From NCBI GenBank assembly GCA_945859605.1, contig OX243827.1, forward strand, positions 7,101,273 to 7,165,272: a stretch of 64,000 nucleotides of DNA, in the 5' to 3' direction. The notes beneath the pieces are model-generated. The model was not told where the DNA came from. It did no database searches and was given only the letters and a program-made list of their open reading frames with translations. The translations under genes were made by a program, and so were the position numbers. Every line of letters begins with the position of its first letter. Position 1 is the first letter of the stretch. Positions 1 to 11,190 of the stretch are shown here, in pieces. The stretch is from Lumbricus rubellus. Taxonomy: Eukaryota; Annelida; Clitellata; Crassiclitellata; Lumbricidae.

Positions 1-520
1 ATACGATCATTACGATGTCGCCAAATTTGACAGAACCTGACTATAGGAATGCGCTCTATAATTTTATCTCAGCTATACAATGTAGCTGTTACATTGTATA
101 GCTGCATTGGTAAAAGCTGACGTTCCATCAGCACTGGGCGCGGGGACGCATGTTTTTCATACCGATGATAGATTTCTTCAAAGATTGAAATTTCTGGTTT
201 CTGGTTAGCACGACTGTCCGTATACGAGGGGGCGTAGTAACCATTTACGTGGGGGGACGATGGTGAAGGATCTCACCCGAACAATTATTCGTCTGAGGTC
301 ATAATATACGGAAGCTAGATAAAAACGTGTTCTTGCACATTTTTCAATCTATTGCGTTAACACTTCACATTCATTTCTGACATCCTTCATAGACAAAGCA
401 TCGCCTTCGTTCGCATCTCATAATCGTCTCCTGTTGAGTTGACAGCTAAAGGGTTAAAGTCCATAGAATCCCTTATGTCTTATACGGCAATCACAATTCA
501 TGTCAACGTTCCATAATTAT
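1..520. other. Non-coding stretch, nothing recognised
   Basis: I see no exon, repeat array or transposon end here. A motif around 95-130 (TAGCTGCATTGGTAAAAGC) has a near copy at 11469-11490, so part of this stretch may be an unnamed dispersed repeat. If the ankyrin gene's 5' exons are inside the window they could be here, but I found no convincing one. Confidence 0.4.
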
Positions 521-524
521 TACT

Positions 525-611
525 CGCATCGTAATCGTAATCTCCAAATTTCCAAAGCGCCACTCGAAAGCCAAGCGCGGGCACCAGCTTATTCACGAGC
601 GCTGCGTTGAA
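525..611 (-). repeat. Short SINE-like repeat, family S1
   Basis: Read on the minus strand, this has the sequence order shared by the S1 copies at 7029, 20621 and 34419 (plus) and 55019 (minus): an AGCGCTCGTGAATAAGCTGG-type block, then GCGC..GGCTTTCGAGTGGCGCTTT, and in longer copies a tail of ATTACGATTACGA. It is clearly a dispersed family of about 65-90 bp. I see no A/B boxes, so it may be the 3' part of a SINE or a MITE. Confidence 0.7.
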
Positions 612-1003
612 TAAAAAGGGTTGTCCGGATGCAGACGCATTGCTTGCATTGGATCTAACTGAAAAAGGGAACCAGCGTAGATATAAGAATTAGCAGAATA
701 AACACGCGATAAGAATCGTTTGCCGATCTAATCGATTATAATTACTGTCATGTCCGTTATTCGTGTCGCTTTACATCATGGAAAGACGAGCACCATCATC
801 ATCATCATCATCTTCATAGGTGCGTGGACCTAAGAGGTGGAGCGACGGCGCGTGCTGAGATTGCCAAGCGAATGTATAATCCACATGAAAATGAGAAGCA
901 TGTCTTGCAATGATTCGCCGCTCATCATCTTCAGGCGAATTAATAACATATGCAGAATATAACGACACACAATCAATAATCCGATCAATTAAAACGTGAT
1001 ATA

Positions 1004-2015
1004 CAGAGTGGGCCAGCATAAATGAACCAACTTTGCATGCTTATAGCTCCGCCAGTTTTTGGAATTTATTTGTACTTTATGCGTCATATTAAAGGTATTT
1101 TGCTCTAGTATTTCCTCTGAGAAGGTCAAATCGATACTAGTTCAAGTTTGAATTATATGTTCGGAACAGCGCTAGCTACCATATTTCGTTGAATTTTTGA
1201 CGTAAAATGGCGCCGTTTCGCCGGGATATTCACAAATCGTTTTTTGCTAACAGGCGCACATACACAATCATTTTAGGTGTTTGTAGGAATCTCTACCATG
1301 AATATCTTCTCATCGCTAAACCATGTCCTTTCTATTTTATCAACAGCCGTGCGCGCTACCACGCGCTGCTTTTTTAAGCCAATTAAGAAACAGCTGGTAG
1401 CACTCCAGCCGTTTATTTGCGTCAGTGTTGGAGAGCTGTTGGACATCACGTCGACAAATAACTTTAGATCAGTTCTTTCCAATACGTTACACGGTGTCTC
1501 TAGGACTACCTGTTTAGCAAAGAATTTCCCGGGGAGTTTGGTCTGCCCGGGTCATTGTCTTGACTGCAAATTTATTCGGACACACGAGCAATACGGTACT
1601 AGCGGATGTGCGCGCCGTGCGCACCGATTCTCATGATTTACGAGTGTATAGAAAGTTCTGTTTTATCAATTTTCCGTAGCAGATGATTCAAGGCATTTTT
1701 TTTATTTCATCCTCTGTTCGAAAACTTCTTATTCATTTCAAACAAATTAAATCCCTTGTCAGTTCGCAAAATTAGGATCAAAACGCGATAATCGTCTGAC
1801 AACGTCGCCATATTACGTCAAAAATGACAACGAAATATGGTAGGTAGCGCTGTTCCGGGCATATAATTAAAACTTGAACTGGTATCGAGTCGACCTTTTC
1901 AGAGTAAATACTAGAGTGAGATACCTTTAATTTGACGCATAAAGTACAAATAAATTCCTCAAATTGGCGGAGTTATAAGCATGCAAAGTTGGTTCATTTA
2001 TGCTGGCCCACCCTG
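1004..2015 (-). mobile_element. Tc1/mariner-type DNA transposon relic with about 214-bp terminal inverted repeats
   Basis: The ends are inverted copies: 1004-1217 (CAGAGTGGGCCAGCATAAAT...) and 1801-2015 (...GCTGGCCCACCCTG). Both are flanked by TA (1002-1003 and 2016-2017), the target duplication of this superfamily. Only about 580 bp lie between the repeats, too little for a full transposase of roughly 340 residues, so the element is internally deleted and non-autonomous. A transposase fragment survives on the minus strand. Confidence 0.8.
1273..1482 (-). pseudogene. Mariner transposase fragment
   Basis: The minus-strand frame reads RTWFSDEKIFMVEIPTN near its end. FSDEKIF followed by V is the signature around the second catalytic Asp of mariner transposases (DDE/D, RNase H-like fold), which cut and paste the element at TA sites. 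The stretch before it (KKQRVVARTAVDKIERTW) fits the residues that precede that motif. There is no start codon, no N-terminal HTH domain and no third catalytic Asp in a continuous frame, so it cannot make an active enzyme. It sits inside the inverted repeats at 1004-2015, which supports the identity. The overlapping plus-strand frame at 1277-1636 is a shadow. Confidence 0.75.
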
Positions 2016-2029
2016 TATATATAAATGTA

Positions 2030-2300
2030 TATACACTGTGCCCCATAAAAAAACCCACCAAATTGTTTTGCAAATATCTCTAATACCTGATGACATATCA
2101 AGCTAAAATTTTCCAAATATTTAGAGAAGTGGACCGAGAAAATGATTCCAACATTTCATGAAATAATGTTGAGCGGATAAAAAGATATGAATATTTAAAC
2201 TTCATATACCGAAATTGCAGTTTACAAGCAATTTTCTGTCAGATTCGATAAACTGTTTCCCTATTATCTCCAATGCCTGATGAGTCGTTTGAAGTATACG
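2030..2300. repeat. Possible end of another DNA transposon
   Basis: The start, CTGTGCCCCATAAAAAAACCC just after a TATATA stretch, looks like a terminal inverted repeat of a mariner-type element. No matching inverted copy is visible nearby, so this would be a solo, truncated end. Confidence 0.3.
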
Positions 2301-2460
2301 CGTTGTAGTCTTTTGTAGAAATATGATACATAAAATTTATGTGATATATATTATATATAATTATAATTATATGCAATTGAACATTCATAATATATAGATA
2401 TATTCGATCCTCTATTCATACATAGATGCATAATATAGGCCTACTCTATTCATCTGTCTA

Positions 2461-2668
2461 TCTATTTATCCATCGATCCATCATCAATCCACTCATCCAT
2501 TAATCCATCCATCCATCCATCCATCCATCCATTAATCCATCCATCCATCCATCCATCCATCCATCCATCCATCCATCCATCCATCCATCCATCCATCCAT
2601 CCATCCATCCATTAATCCATTAATCCATCCATCTATCCATCCATCCATCCATCCATCCATCAATCCAT
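2461..2668. repeat. CCAT tetranucleotide microsatellite
   Basis: About 200 bp of CCAT/ATCC units with a few TTAATCCAT interruptions. Confidence 0.95.
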
Positions 2669-2756
2669 GAAACCTTTGACTTTCTTTCACGCCTCATGCC
2701 TTCCTAAGTGCTTATGTAGCATAAACCTTATAGCCGACAACTGGATTGAAAAATTG

Positions 2757-3824
2757 GGGAGCACGACGAACGCCCGATTGTCCAGGTCCCCGATTACCCT
2801 TTCCCCGATACAAACTCCCCGATTACAAACTCCCCGATAGGCCCAACACCCCGACAGACCCAAGTCCCCGAATATGCAACTAATCCCAAGTCCCCGACAG
2901 GCCCAAGTCCCCGATTGGTGATTTAATCTACACGTAAGACTATTAAGTGTCAGTCTGTATAGGCTAAAGAGGGTGACACCAATCGTCTTGGCCTTATCGG
3001 TAGACGGAAACAGAGTTGAATAAAGGCAAAGCCAGTTAGATTAATGTAAATAATATTTTTACTTGTGTACGTGTACCAATATGTAATTTGAATTCCTTAC
3101 TGCACGCTGAATTCAGAAGACAGCTATAAGAGAATTGTCCACAAACTACTTCAAAATATTCTACTTGTCTACTTGCTAAGGCTGAGAAGTTTTTCAAAAA
3201 TGCAAGCGCATTATATCCCTTATATTACTGCGGCACACTGGGCATGTTTTGCTGATTCCTCTTGTTGATGGTGCGCCACAAAGAACATTAATACAAGAAC
3301 TGCATGCACAGTGCCCGCATGGAATAATAGCTGTATCTGATCTTCCGTATTTGCAAACAGGGCACTCTGCAGAGATAGTTGTTTCTGGTGCCGACTCATT
3401 TGCTGGCGATGCACTAACTGCTCCTGCCGATGCTGGCAATGCAGGTACTTCTAATAATAATAATAATAATAATAAGACAATTTATTTAGCGCCATAGCTC
3501 AGCCGAGGCCGGTACTGCATCTGGTCTTATTGCATCTGGTGGAACTGGTATTGGTCTTGCTATTGTTGCTGGTGCTCTCGATCTTATTTCTGTTCTTGGT
3601 CTTACGACATTATGAAGCCTATACAGACTGACACTAAATGGTCTTACGTGTAGATTAAATCACCAATCGGGGACTTGGGCCTGTCGGGGACTTGGGATTA
3701 GTTGCATATTCGGGGACTTGGGTCTGTCGGGGTGTTGGGCCTATCGGGGAGTTTGTAATCGGGGAGTTTGTATCGGGGAAAGGGTAATCGGGGACCTGGA
3801 CAATCGGGCGTTCGTCGCAAACCC
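2757..3824. mobile_element. Foldback/MULE-like element with 209-bp repetitive inverted repeats carrying a RING-finger frame
   Basis: Inverted repeats at 2757-2965 and 3616-3824 match almost base for base. They are built of short units around TCCCCGAT alternating with GGCCCAA and ACAAAC spacers. The element starts GGGAGCACGACGAACG and ends with the complement of GGGTTTGCGACGAACG. An 8-bp direct repeat AAAAATTG flanks it (2749-2756 and 3825-3832). Long inverted repeats made of tandem units are typical of foldback elements (FB in flies, TU in sea urchins), and an 8-10-bp duplication fits MULE or P-like transposition. The inner 650 bp hold no transposase but do hold a RING-finger frame. Confidence 0.85.
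3194..3439 (-). CDS. RING-finger (C3HC4) reading frame inside foldback element
   Basis: This frame of about 81 residues ends in a complete RING consensus: ECPVCKYGRSDTAIIPCGHC, then ACSSC, then a loop and TCPVCRSNI. The spacing is C-x2-C-x11-C-x-H-x2-C-x2-C-x(n)-C-x2-C, as in E3 ubiquitin ligases, where the domain binds two zincs and recruits an E2 enzyme. The residues before it are Ala/Ser/Pro-rich. There is no ATG; the frame runs back into an ATT microsatellite and then a stop, so the 5' part is either in another exon or absent. It lies wholly between the two inverted repeats, so it is cargo of the element: a captured host fragment or a transposon-encoded accessory protein. Whether it is expressed cannot be seen. 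Confidence 0.6.
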   Translation of the reverse strand: MPASAGAVSASPANESAPETTISAECPVCKYGRSDTAIIPCGHCACSSCINVLCGAPSTRGISKTCPVCRSNIRDIMRLHF

Positions 3825-3909
3825 AAAAATTGACACAGACAGTCTGACATATTCAGGAATTCATGTGGAAAGAATTCTCATTTCTGCTTTGGCCTTTCGC
3901 TTCGTCAAT

Positions 3910-3995
3910 ACGAGTATACCAGTATATGCATGCAACATATACATGTATACAACGTATACAATGTATACATGTATACCAGTATACATGCATGCAAC
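3910..3995. repeat. Self-complementary alternating purine/pyrimidine tract
   Basis: Repeated GTATACATGTATAC, CATATACATG and ATGCATGC blocks make this about 85-bp tract largely self-complementary, able to form several hairpins. Confidence 0.7.
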
Positions 3996-4510
3996 GATAC
4001 GAACTATCTCCTCTGCTATCCTGCATATAGGCCATGAATATACAGCGTTACATTTTCTTCTACCTACTTTATACTCATCCAATGGGGGCTATTAAAAGGC
4101 TCCACAACTCAGCCCTTGGTACATACATAAACTCTATTTTCAAGATGCACTATTAAAATCTAGATAAAGACTGTCGTATGTAGTATGTACAATGCCTTAC
4201 AGAATGACATAGGACCTACATACGTTCTAACATTAACTGCCTATATTAGGCTACACATGTTGTTGATTGTACCGTATGCCCTGCGTTAATAGAGCAATTT
4301 CAACCTATAGATTTAATTACTTGCGCCAAGTTTAAATTGCTTAGCTTAACTCCTGCTTAGATTAAACGATTGATATGTGAAACTGTCAGTTAATTTGATA
4401 AGAATAGTCTATATTTCGCTACATTGTTAGTTAATTTGATCAGTGTACAGTTCGTTACATTGAGAACAAAATTTGCTATCTATGATGTTATGCTGTGTGG
4501 TTTTTTGTAG

Positions 4511-4640
4511 ACGGGGTTGAGTCATGCTTGTGCCAATGGTTTCATTCCGATTCTTGAACTGCTCGCTGGCGTTGAGGATGTCGATCCAAACCTGGCAGAC
4601 AAGGACGGAAATACACCACTTATTTTCGCAGCACAGGCAG
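4511..4640 (+). CDS. ANKRD33-like ankyrin protein, internal exon a
   Basis: Internal coding exon with acceptor TTTTTTGTAG before it and donor GTAAGG after it. In frame it reads TGLSHACANGFIPILELLAG, then a VDPNLADKDGNTPLIFAAQA stretch: one ankyrin repeat and the start of a second (DGNTPL..AAQAG is the repeat core). The last base is the first base of a Gly codon, completed by the exon at 17738. The TGL.HAC.NG...ILELL block followed by DGNTPL and then TALMKAAIQGR matches the order of vertebrate ANKRD33/33B (photoreceptor ankyrin repeat proteins). Ankyrin repeats are helix-turn-helix protein-binding scaffolds. The upstream exon(s) with the start codon were not identified. The downstream intron is 13.1 kb and holds mariner-, hAT- and SINE-type debris. 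Confidence 0.85.
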
Positions 4641-5104
4641 GTAAGGTAACTAATCAACTGATTTCGATAATAATCATGATCTTCCTAAAACCTATTCATG
4701 GACCATTCATTCTTTCATCTATTTCAAGAATTTGTATAGCGACTCTTGACGAAGTCCAATTAGAGGCGCTCCCAGTCCAACCACGGTGACTTCTTTGTCC
4801 CATGAGCTATAGAACTACTTTTACTCAAACCCGATCCTTTGCCATCATTGGGTTCTTCTTATAGAATGCACTTCCATCCACTATGCGTGGGACTCTTGTC
4901 TCTGAATCGCTATCTACAACTCTCTCCTCTCTTCATAAAACCCTCGGGTTTCTCGCACTGGGAGCGCTACCGAATGCTGTGGGCGACGCTATTGGAATTA
5001 TTGGCCATAACTCTCCCAGTGTGTTTCCCACCAGGCATCTTAAGCCAGGAAGAAGGCAATCAATTTGGTTCAGACCGCCCTCTGTTTCTCCACACTTCCT
5101 CATA

Positions 5105-5168
5105 AAGACTGTGAACACACCCTCCAGAAGAAACACAACCCCATGGAGGGTGTGTTGTTCACAGTCTT
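5105..5168. repeat. Imperfect hairpin
   Basis: AAGACTGTGAACACACCCTCC (5105-5125) is the inverted complement of 5145-5168 apart from three extra bases in the right arm. The loop is about 19 nt. It is not related to the neighbouring transposon at 5366. Confidence 0.75.
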
Positions 5169-5365
5169 CACAGCGTGCATTTTGTATTCCAATAATCCTG
5201 ATTTACCCAATGCGAACAAATGTTGCGTGATTCCGTGTTGGCTTTAACGTCATCAATTCAACTTCGATGAGCACAGTTGGGAGCAAAACCGTTCTAAGAA
5301 TTTTGAATTGGTGCCACTTGGAGTTCATTGAATACATGACGTAGGTCTATCCTTGTTGGCACTTA

Positions 5366-6450
5366 CATAGGCGCCGAGTTGACTCGAAAAGCGGGGGTGC
5401 CCAAAGGAATGTGAAAAAATGCGCGCGTGAGCGCGCGGAAATTTTTTTGACCCTTTTTTATAGGACACTTATTGAAATCACCACTGTTTATAGGCGGAGA
5501 CTTGGTCCTGGTTTGAAGGGACAAACTTGAGGCCAAAGGATGATCGCCGAGAAGCACAGCGCCTAGCATGGAAGGGATTTGGGAACGGAATGTGCTCTTC
5601 TCCATTTTGGATTTTTTTTATTGTCACACTGCGATGGTAGCATCTTAGGCTATCATTTTGACGTCATGACATCCTTGTCAAAATTTCTTATTATCTCATT
5701 GCTTAAAGACATGATTTAAAACTTCAATAAAATAATGTTCTTCCGAATTTAAATTTTTTGATCATTCTTTGTATTTCATGTAGCCTACTTCTCTTGGAAT
5801 CCGCACAGAAGAAAAGCACAATCTTCGTATGCATGGGCGTCTTGGAGCACTCTCTCCCAATTAGGTCAACAGACTCAAATTTTGCACAAGAAATCAAACA
5901 ATTAGCCACTATTAGTGAGCCAATATTAACACTGTGGATTGTGGAATAGTTTTTCAAATAGTCTTTCAAGTAGTTTTGAAAGACAAAATTATATCCCGCT
6001 TTTATGATGCTGGGAGGTGACTCTCGAGCAGTGATGAACATTACTGAGCATGTATACAATGTAGGCCTAAAGAAACAATGTCATTCAAATCGTCGCCTTC
6101 CTCCGTAATAAAAAAATTACGGAAGCGGATCGAATAAGAAGGATTTCGGGGTTTCCTAGTTAGTACATTGTATTCGCTGATCGGCTGAGAACCAATGGAG
6201 TTCTGACTACCTGATGCATGGGGTAAAAGTGTAAAGCTGGAGTAATTGTAAGGTATAATAACTGAGATTTTAAAAAGTATATTAAAGATGGAATGATTTT
6301 TTTACTGATAAGCAATCCCAACAGAGAAAAATATCTTAAAAGCACATCTTGCCGGCTGATTTCAGGTGGTGCCCATGCATAGGCGGGCCTCGCATGAACA
6401 ATTTCTGGTGGTGCTGAGCACTCACGGGCCTCGCAGAGTCGGCGCCCATG
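5366..6450. mobile_element. Non-autonomous hAT-like element with exact 8-bp duplication
   Basis: The termini are CATAGGCGCCGA at the left and the inverted CATGGGCGCCGA at the right. The 8-bp direct repeat GGCACTTA flanks both sides (5358-5365 and 6451-6458), the duplication length of hAT transposons. The inverted repeats are short (about 12 bp plus scattered matches). None of the open frames inside resembles a transposase. Confidence 0.65.
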
Positions 6451-7028
6451 GGCACTTATACAACCTTAATGGCTTAAGTCGTATAAGTACTACAATCATA
6501 TAGAATTCCGTACCAGCATGCACGCAGTGTAATAAGTCGTCAGAATGCTATATAACTACGATGAATGTGCAAGTAAACCATAAACCATGAACGAGAAAGT
6601 AGGTCTACGCTTGGTAGCCTACCATGTCCTTAATCTAGGTAGTCTTGCTGAACCAATGTTACTCCATGGCATCTGTGTGTTTACATTCAGAATGATTGCT
6701 TCTGAGTTATGGCTCCTCCTGGCTCCACCAATCAACATCTGTGGCCTAAGACTGAGCGATGAGAAGAATACTGCTTGAATTGCAGCTGCAGTCTTCGGAT
6801 CTCGCAGTTGACCTATAATGTGCTCACCATGAACGTCCCAGTGGGTAGCTATAGCTGTAAGAAATGGTATAAACACAGGTTATCATACTGCTTGGACCCT
6901 GGCAAGATATGGGTTGATTGATGATATCATTAATTTTTTCATGATGATCTCAGTACAAGTTACTTCCCGTTATCCGACCCGGACCACCTTTGGACTACTC
7001 TTATATACGGACACCTCTTTTGGCTAAA

Positions 7029-7110
7029 CGCAGCGCTCGCGTCTAAGCTGGTGTCAAACGCATGGCTTTCGAATTGCGCTTCAGAAGTTTGGAGATTACG
7101 ATTACGATCT
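7029..7110 (+). repeat. Short SINE-like repeat, family S1
   Basis: Copy with CAGCGCTCGCGTCTAAGCTG, GGCTTTCGAATTGCGCTT and the ATTACGATTACGA tail, allied to the copy at 525-611 in reverse. A more diverged copy on the minus strand lies near 7547-7620. Confidence 0.65.
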
Positions 7111-7119
7111 AAAAAGCCA

Positions 7120-10100
7120 TTTGGACTTGGTAGATCATTCGATAGACGGTGGCACCCCGCGGGGCAACCCTTTTCCTTGGGAAAGAGGGAAGGACTCTGT
7201 AGCGTGGAATGCAGTCAGTCAATGAATATATCATTCATGGTAGATACAGACTAGGCTACTGTTGCCGAGAAAACAGCCTAAGGAAAACAGTGAAGTATAA
7301 CGGTATGAGGCAAATGCTTTGACCTTTGAAACTCATGGTTCCATCAATCCGTGAAGCCCCTAGAGTCTGCCTAGACCACAGTTTTTACTAACCGTCTTCT
7401 TGGCCGACATTTAACTGGAACAACCAGTTACGAGACTTTGTTTCCACTTCAGTCTTTTTCACAAACGACGTCGGATAACAGCGATGATATATAACCAATT
7501 GAGACAAGAAGAATTTATTTGAAACAATCGTGGATCTACACGCTCCGCTTCTAAAGCGTCACTCGAAAGTCTAACGCAGGCAAAAGGTAATTAATAGGGC
7601 CTACACAAGCGCTAAAGCGATGAAAACAGAAGCAACATAAACATCGTAGACAACAGTAATATTGAATAATAATATTAATAACAATATTAAATAATTTCCA
7701 GAATTTTAATCTTAGGATAGCTTTTAAAAACATGAGGCATCATAATAATATTATTAAACCTCGGGTAAAAAAATGAAAAAATAAAAAAATAAAAAATAAA
7801 AATAATAATAATAAAAATACATCGGGGCAAAGAAAATAATAATAAGAGAATCTGTTCAGATGACGAATGAATTAAATTAGGCTACACAATTATACATCTC
7901 TGTTGTTGGATCCTCGCTCTGGAACGACTTATCTTTGTCGATTCGCTTGTTCCCATTTACTTACTTATAATTTTATGCTCACTACAAAACAATTGTCTTT
8001 TTCAGCCGTATTGGAGTTGGTCGCGCTTCTGGTAGGCCTATAATTATATCAGCCTTCAAGTGGCGCTTTATTAAATCTCGTGATAAGTGAATAAACTAAA
8101 GAACAATGTCATGGACTTTCTAAATGAGCATCTAATCATATATCCTGAGATCTGACTTAATCACTCTTCCGCTTGCATCTCAATTTGCAGAGCTAGTTCC
8201 ATGGTTCACACATTTGACCATAATATCATATATATTAATATCATATAATATTAAGCAGCGCACCAGTCTAGCTGTCAACTAATAGAAGCTTTTTCACTCT
8301 GGTATTTGCGCAATAGTTCTGCACTGCGTTCTCTCACATCGTTATATCTTGGCTTAACCGAGCCGCGTCATTTGCAATAATTCATGCAATAGAGCACAAC
8401 AGTATTGCATTTGATTTTCCGATCTGAAGTGGTCGTCCGCAAAGTCTCCATTTCCTGTATGGTAATGCTTGTTAGCTGCTGCTGCTGCAGAATTCACCTT
8501 TTTCTCATCCAGCATCAAATTATCGGGAAGTCATTTTGTAGCTGCGTCGTCGATCTTTAGAGTCCGCTGCCTACGATAGCTGTTCCTTAAAAATATACTC
8601 ATCAGATTACAAAGAAAGGATAATAAATATATTTATTGCATATAATATTATAATTAGCCTATGGCATATGTATCTGCAGATCGGTTTCTGCATTGCTTCT
8701 GCAGTTAGTTTCGTCACCACTTTCCCGTTACTTTGGCGTATACCTAAAATGCAAAATCATCGCTTAATTTTCACTCAAACTTTTCACATTATCATTTTGT
8801 TCGCCATATTGTTTATTCCGGAAATGGCCCGACGAGTACCCTCGACTTCAAAAAATAAGTTTTAAAATTATATAAAAAATTAATCGATTGAAATTATTGA
8901 CGATTACTTGATTAAGTAATCGTTACCCGTAATATCCGAATTTCAAACGATGTTTCTTTATTGCTAGAAATGTTTTTTTAATTATTAACTTTCACGAGAG
9001 TAGGCCTAAGTGGATGTGTAGAAGAGGTCTCAAGAGTACTGCACTGTAATTGCAGGTCAAAATAATGTGATCGCTGAATCTTCGAAGCCCACCGAATAAC
9101 GCTTAATCCTATAACATGAGCTGCATTGGCTTCCAGATCACTTTTAGCACACGTTCGTCGTTGAAGGGTTAACTACATAAATCGTCTGAAATAGTTGTGT
9201 AGTCAAAGAATGACGTTGCAGCATCAAAAGCTTTTTTCAGCACATGATAGATAGGCCTACATTGCTTTGAATCTTCAGTTTGTTATCCACGAACCTAGAC
9301 CTATTATAGATCTACTCGTGAAAGTCATAATGTCTGTGTAACTGTAGACACCAGCGTGGCCATGAGCGACAGTCTTTAGGCGTATAATAGTTTATCTGGT
9401 TACATAAACCATGTAACATGATTGTTGTGTTGCATTGTATATTTATTGACAGATGCAAATTCATATAAAACAACAGTTTCATATATTAACAACAATACAT
9501 TCATTAAAAAACAGTACAATGCGACATAGTGCAATTAATTGAAATTACGTTAAAGTCAATGCAATTAAGTTAAATATGATATAATTTAGTCTATAATACA
9601 CGACACGATTCCTTTCGTAACTACTAACAAGCCAGTATACAAAGCAATATGATATAATAAAATATATGCAATCAAAAGCTATGCAATGCACTGTAGAACA
9701 TTGAAGTCACTGAATAACGCACTATACACTGCAATGCAAAACGCACCGTCATCTAACAATTAAATGCAATGCAACACAATAGATTTATGTTGAAGGCGAG
9801 CATCCACAAACAGCGATCATTAATGAAAAAATGTCAGAATTGAATAATTGGCAAATTACATCCATGCCACATTAGTCATCAGACAGCACAGGTTTTGTTC
9901 GGGTGATTGGAGCGATTGAAAGAAGAATGGATGGGGGATGGAGGGTGGTCGTATAGTGCCTGTTGTCATGGTGATAGAGCATTTGTCGCAGCAACCAATA
10001 GAAAGGACGTGGGCGTCTTGAATGCTGCCACACACCACAGAAGAGGAGGAATTCGTCAAGCCATGATGTTTGCGAATGTGTTTGCGACGATGCACGCGTA

Positions 10101-10260
10101 TGACGAATGCGTTCATCGTATTTCATCGTAGCAGATGGCATTCATTAAACGCTTCCCATGAATGGAACACTAGAACCATGACACGACAAAGAAATCTATA
10201 GTGAATGGGACGATGGAAACGATGGATATGATATCTGTTGGACGCATGGACAAGGATTTC
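7120..10260. other. Intronic AT-rich stretch, no exon recognised
   Basis: Mostly AT-rich sequence with short A/T and AAT runs near 7740-7850 and several TAGGCCTA palindromes. The open frames here (for example 8668-8865 and 9856-10141) have no recognisable domain and no paired splice sites that I can defend. Confidence 0.5.
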
Positions 10261-10265
10261 ACCTG

Positions 10266-10455
10266 CAGGGCTTTTTTAAAACGTGCAGTTGTACACAAAA
10301 TGTGCAGTTCTAAATGGATTTGTGCAGTTGTAGAAGCACTTCTGTAGCCTACAGTTAAAACTAGTAAAAAAGGTCATTGGCCTCCGATTGGAAGTAATTT
10401 ACCATGGAGGATGGGAAAGGAAAAAAGGAGTTGTGCAGTTCTAAAAATTGTAAAT
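10266..10455 (+). mobile_element. hAT-like MITE, family M1, copy 1
   Basis: Starts CAGGGCTTTTTTAAAACGTG and contains GTGCAGTTGTACACAAAATG, AAATGGATTTGTGCAGTTG and CCATGGAGGATGG. The same blocks occur in the same order in the complete copy at 53690-53875. The right terminus has diverged, so its exact end is unclear. Confidence 0.75.
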
Positions 10456-11061
10456 TCACACTTCTGCTATTGCACCTTTGCCCTCAGCGTCGCTTAGTAT
10501 CTATGGGAGCCCGATGATAGGGATGATAGGGGCAAAAGGGAAGACTTGTTGCCTGGAAAATTTACATCTATTTTTAATGGATATACTTTTCATTTCTGAC
10601 AAATGTCTTCGAACTGAGGCACTTATGAAACAATTGATATACAAATTGATTCTGATAAATTTAACTTTAAGGAGTTTTAAAAATTATATAATATATTATG
10701 TAGCTTAGTTTCTTTTAAAAAAATAAGTATGATGAGTTCATGGTATATATATAAAATAATGGCATTGTGATCTAATCTGGATATTATTTTTAATTTAACA
10801 ATTTTACATTTAGAAAGCTTCTATGAAAATCCCCAGATATTCTCAATCTCCAGTACATTGCATTACACGTAGATGTATACGCATTACATAGCACCACCTT
10901 CGTTGGCATGCATGGATGGATATGCATACATAATATTTATATAAATAAAAAACATAAATGCACAGGTACAAAGGTACATGCATGCACGCATACAAAACAT
11001 ACATAAACCTGCAAAGAAGTGGGAGTTCGTAAGTTGACGGAGAGAAAGAGCGAGAGAAACA

Positions 11062-11082
11062 GGCAGACATACAGACAAAAGA

Positions 11083-11131
<49 letters not shown>

Positions 11132-11190
11132 GATATAGAAACGAAGACAGAGATAAAGGCAGAGATAAAGACAGAGACAGACAGACAGGG
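11062..11190. repeat. GACA tetranucleotide array
   Basis: About 70 bp of nearly pure GACA flanked by degenerate AGAGACAGAGATAAAG units. It produces hydrophobic Ser/Cys/Leu open frames on the minus strand that are not genes. Confidence 0.9.

Noticed and set aside
4839..5247. Frame with NALPSTMRGTLVSESLSTTL, like the end of a LINE protein
   Set aside because: Only a weak resemblance over a short stretch; no RT blocks nearby.
9856..10141. Overlapping open frames on both strands with His/Ser/Cys-rich translation
   Set aside because: No zinc-finger spacing, no paired splice sites, within a large intron.
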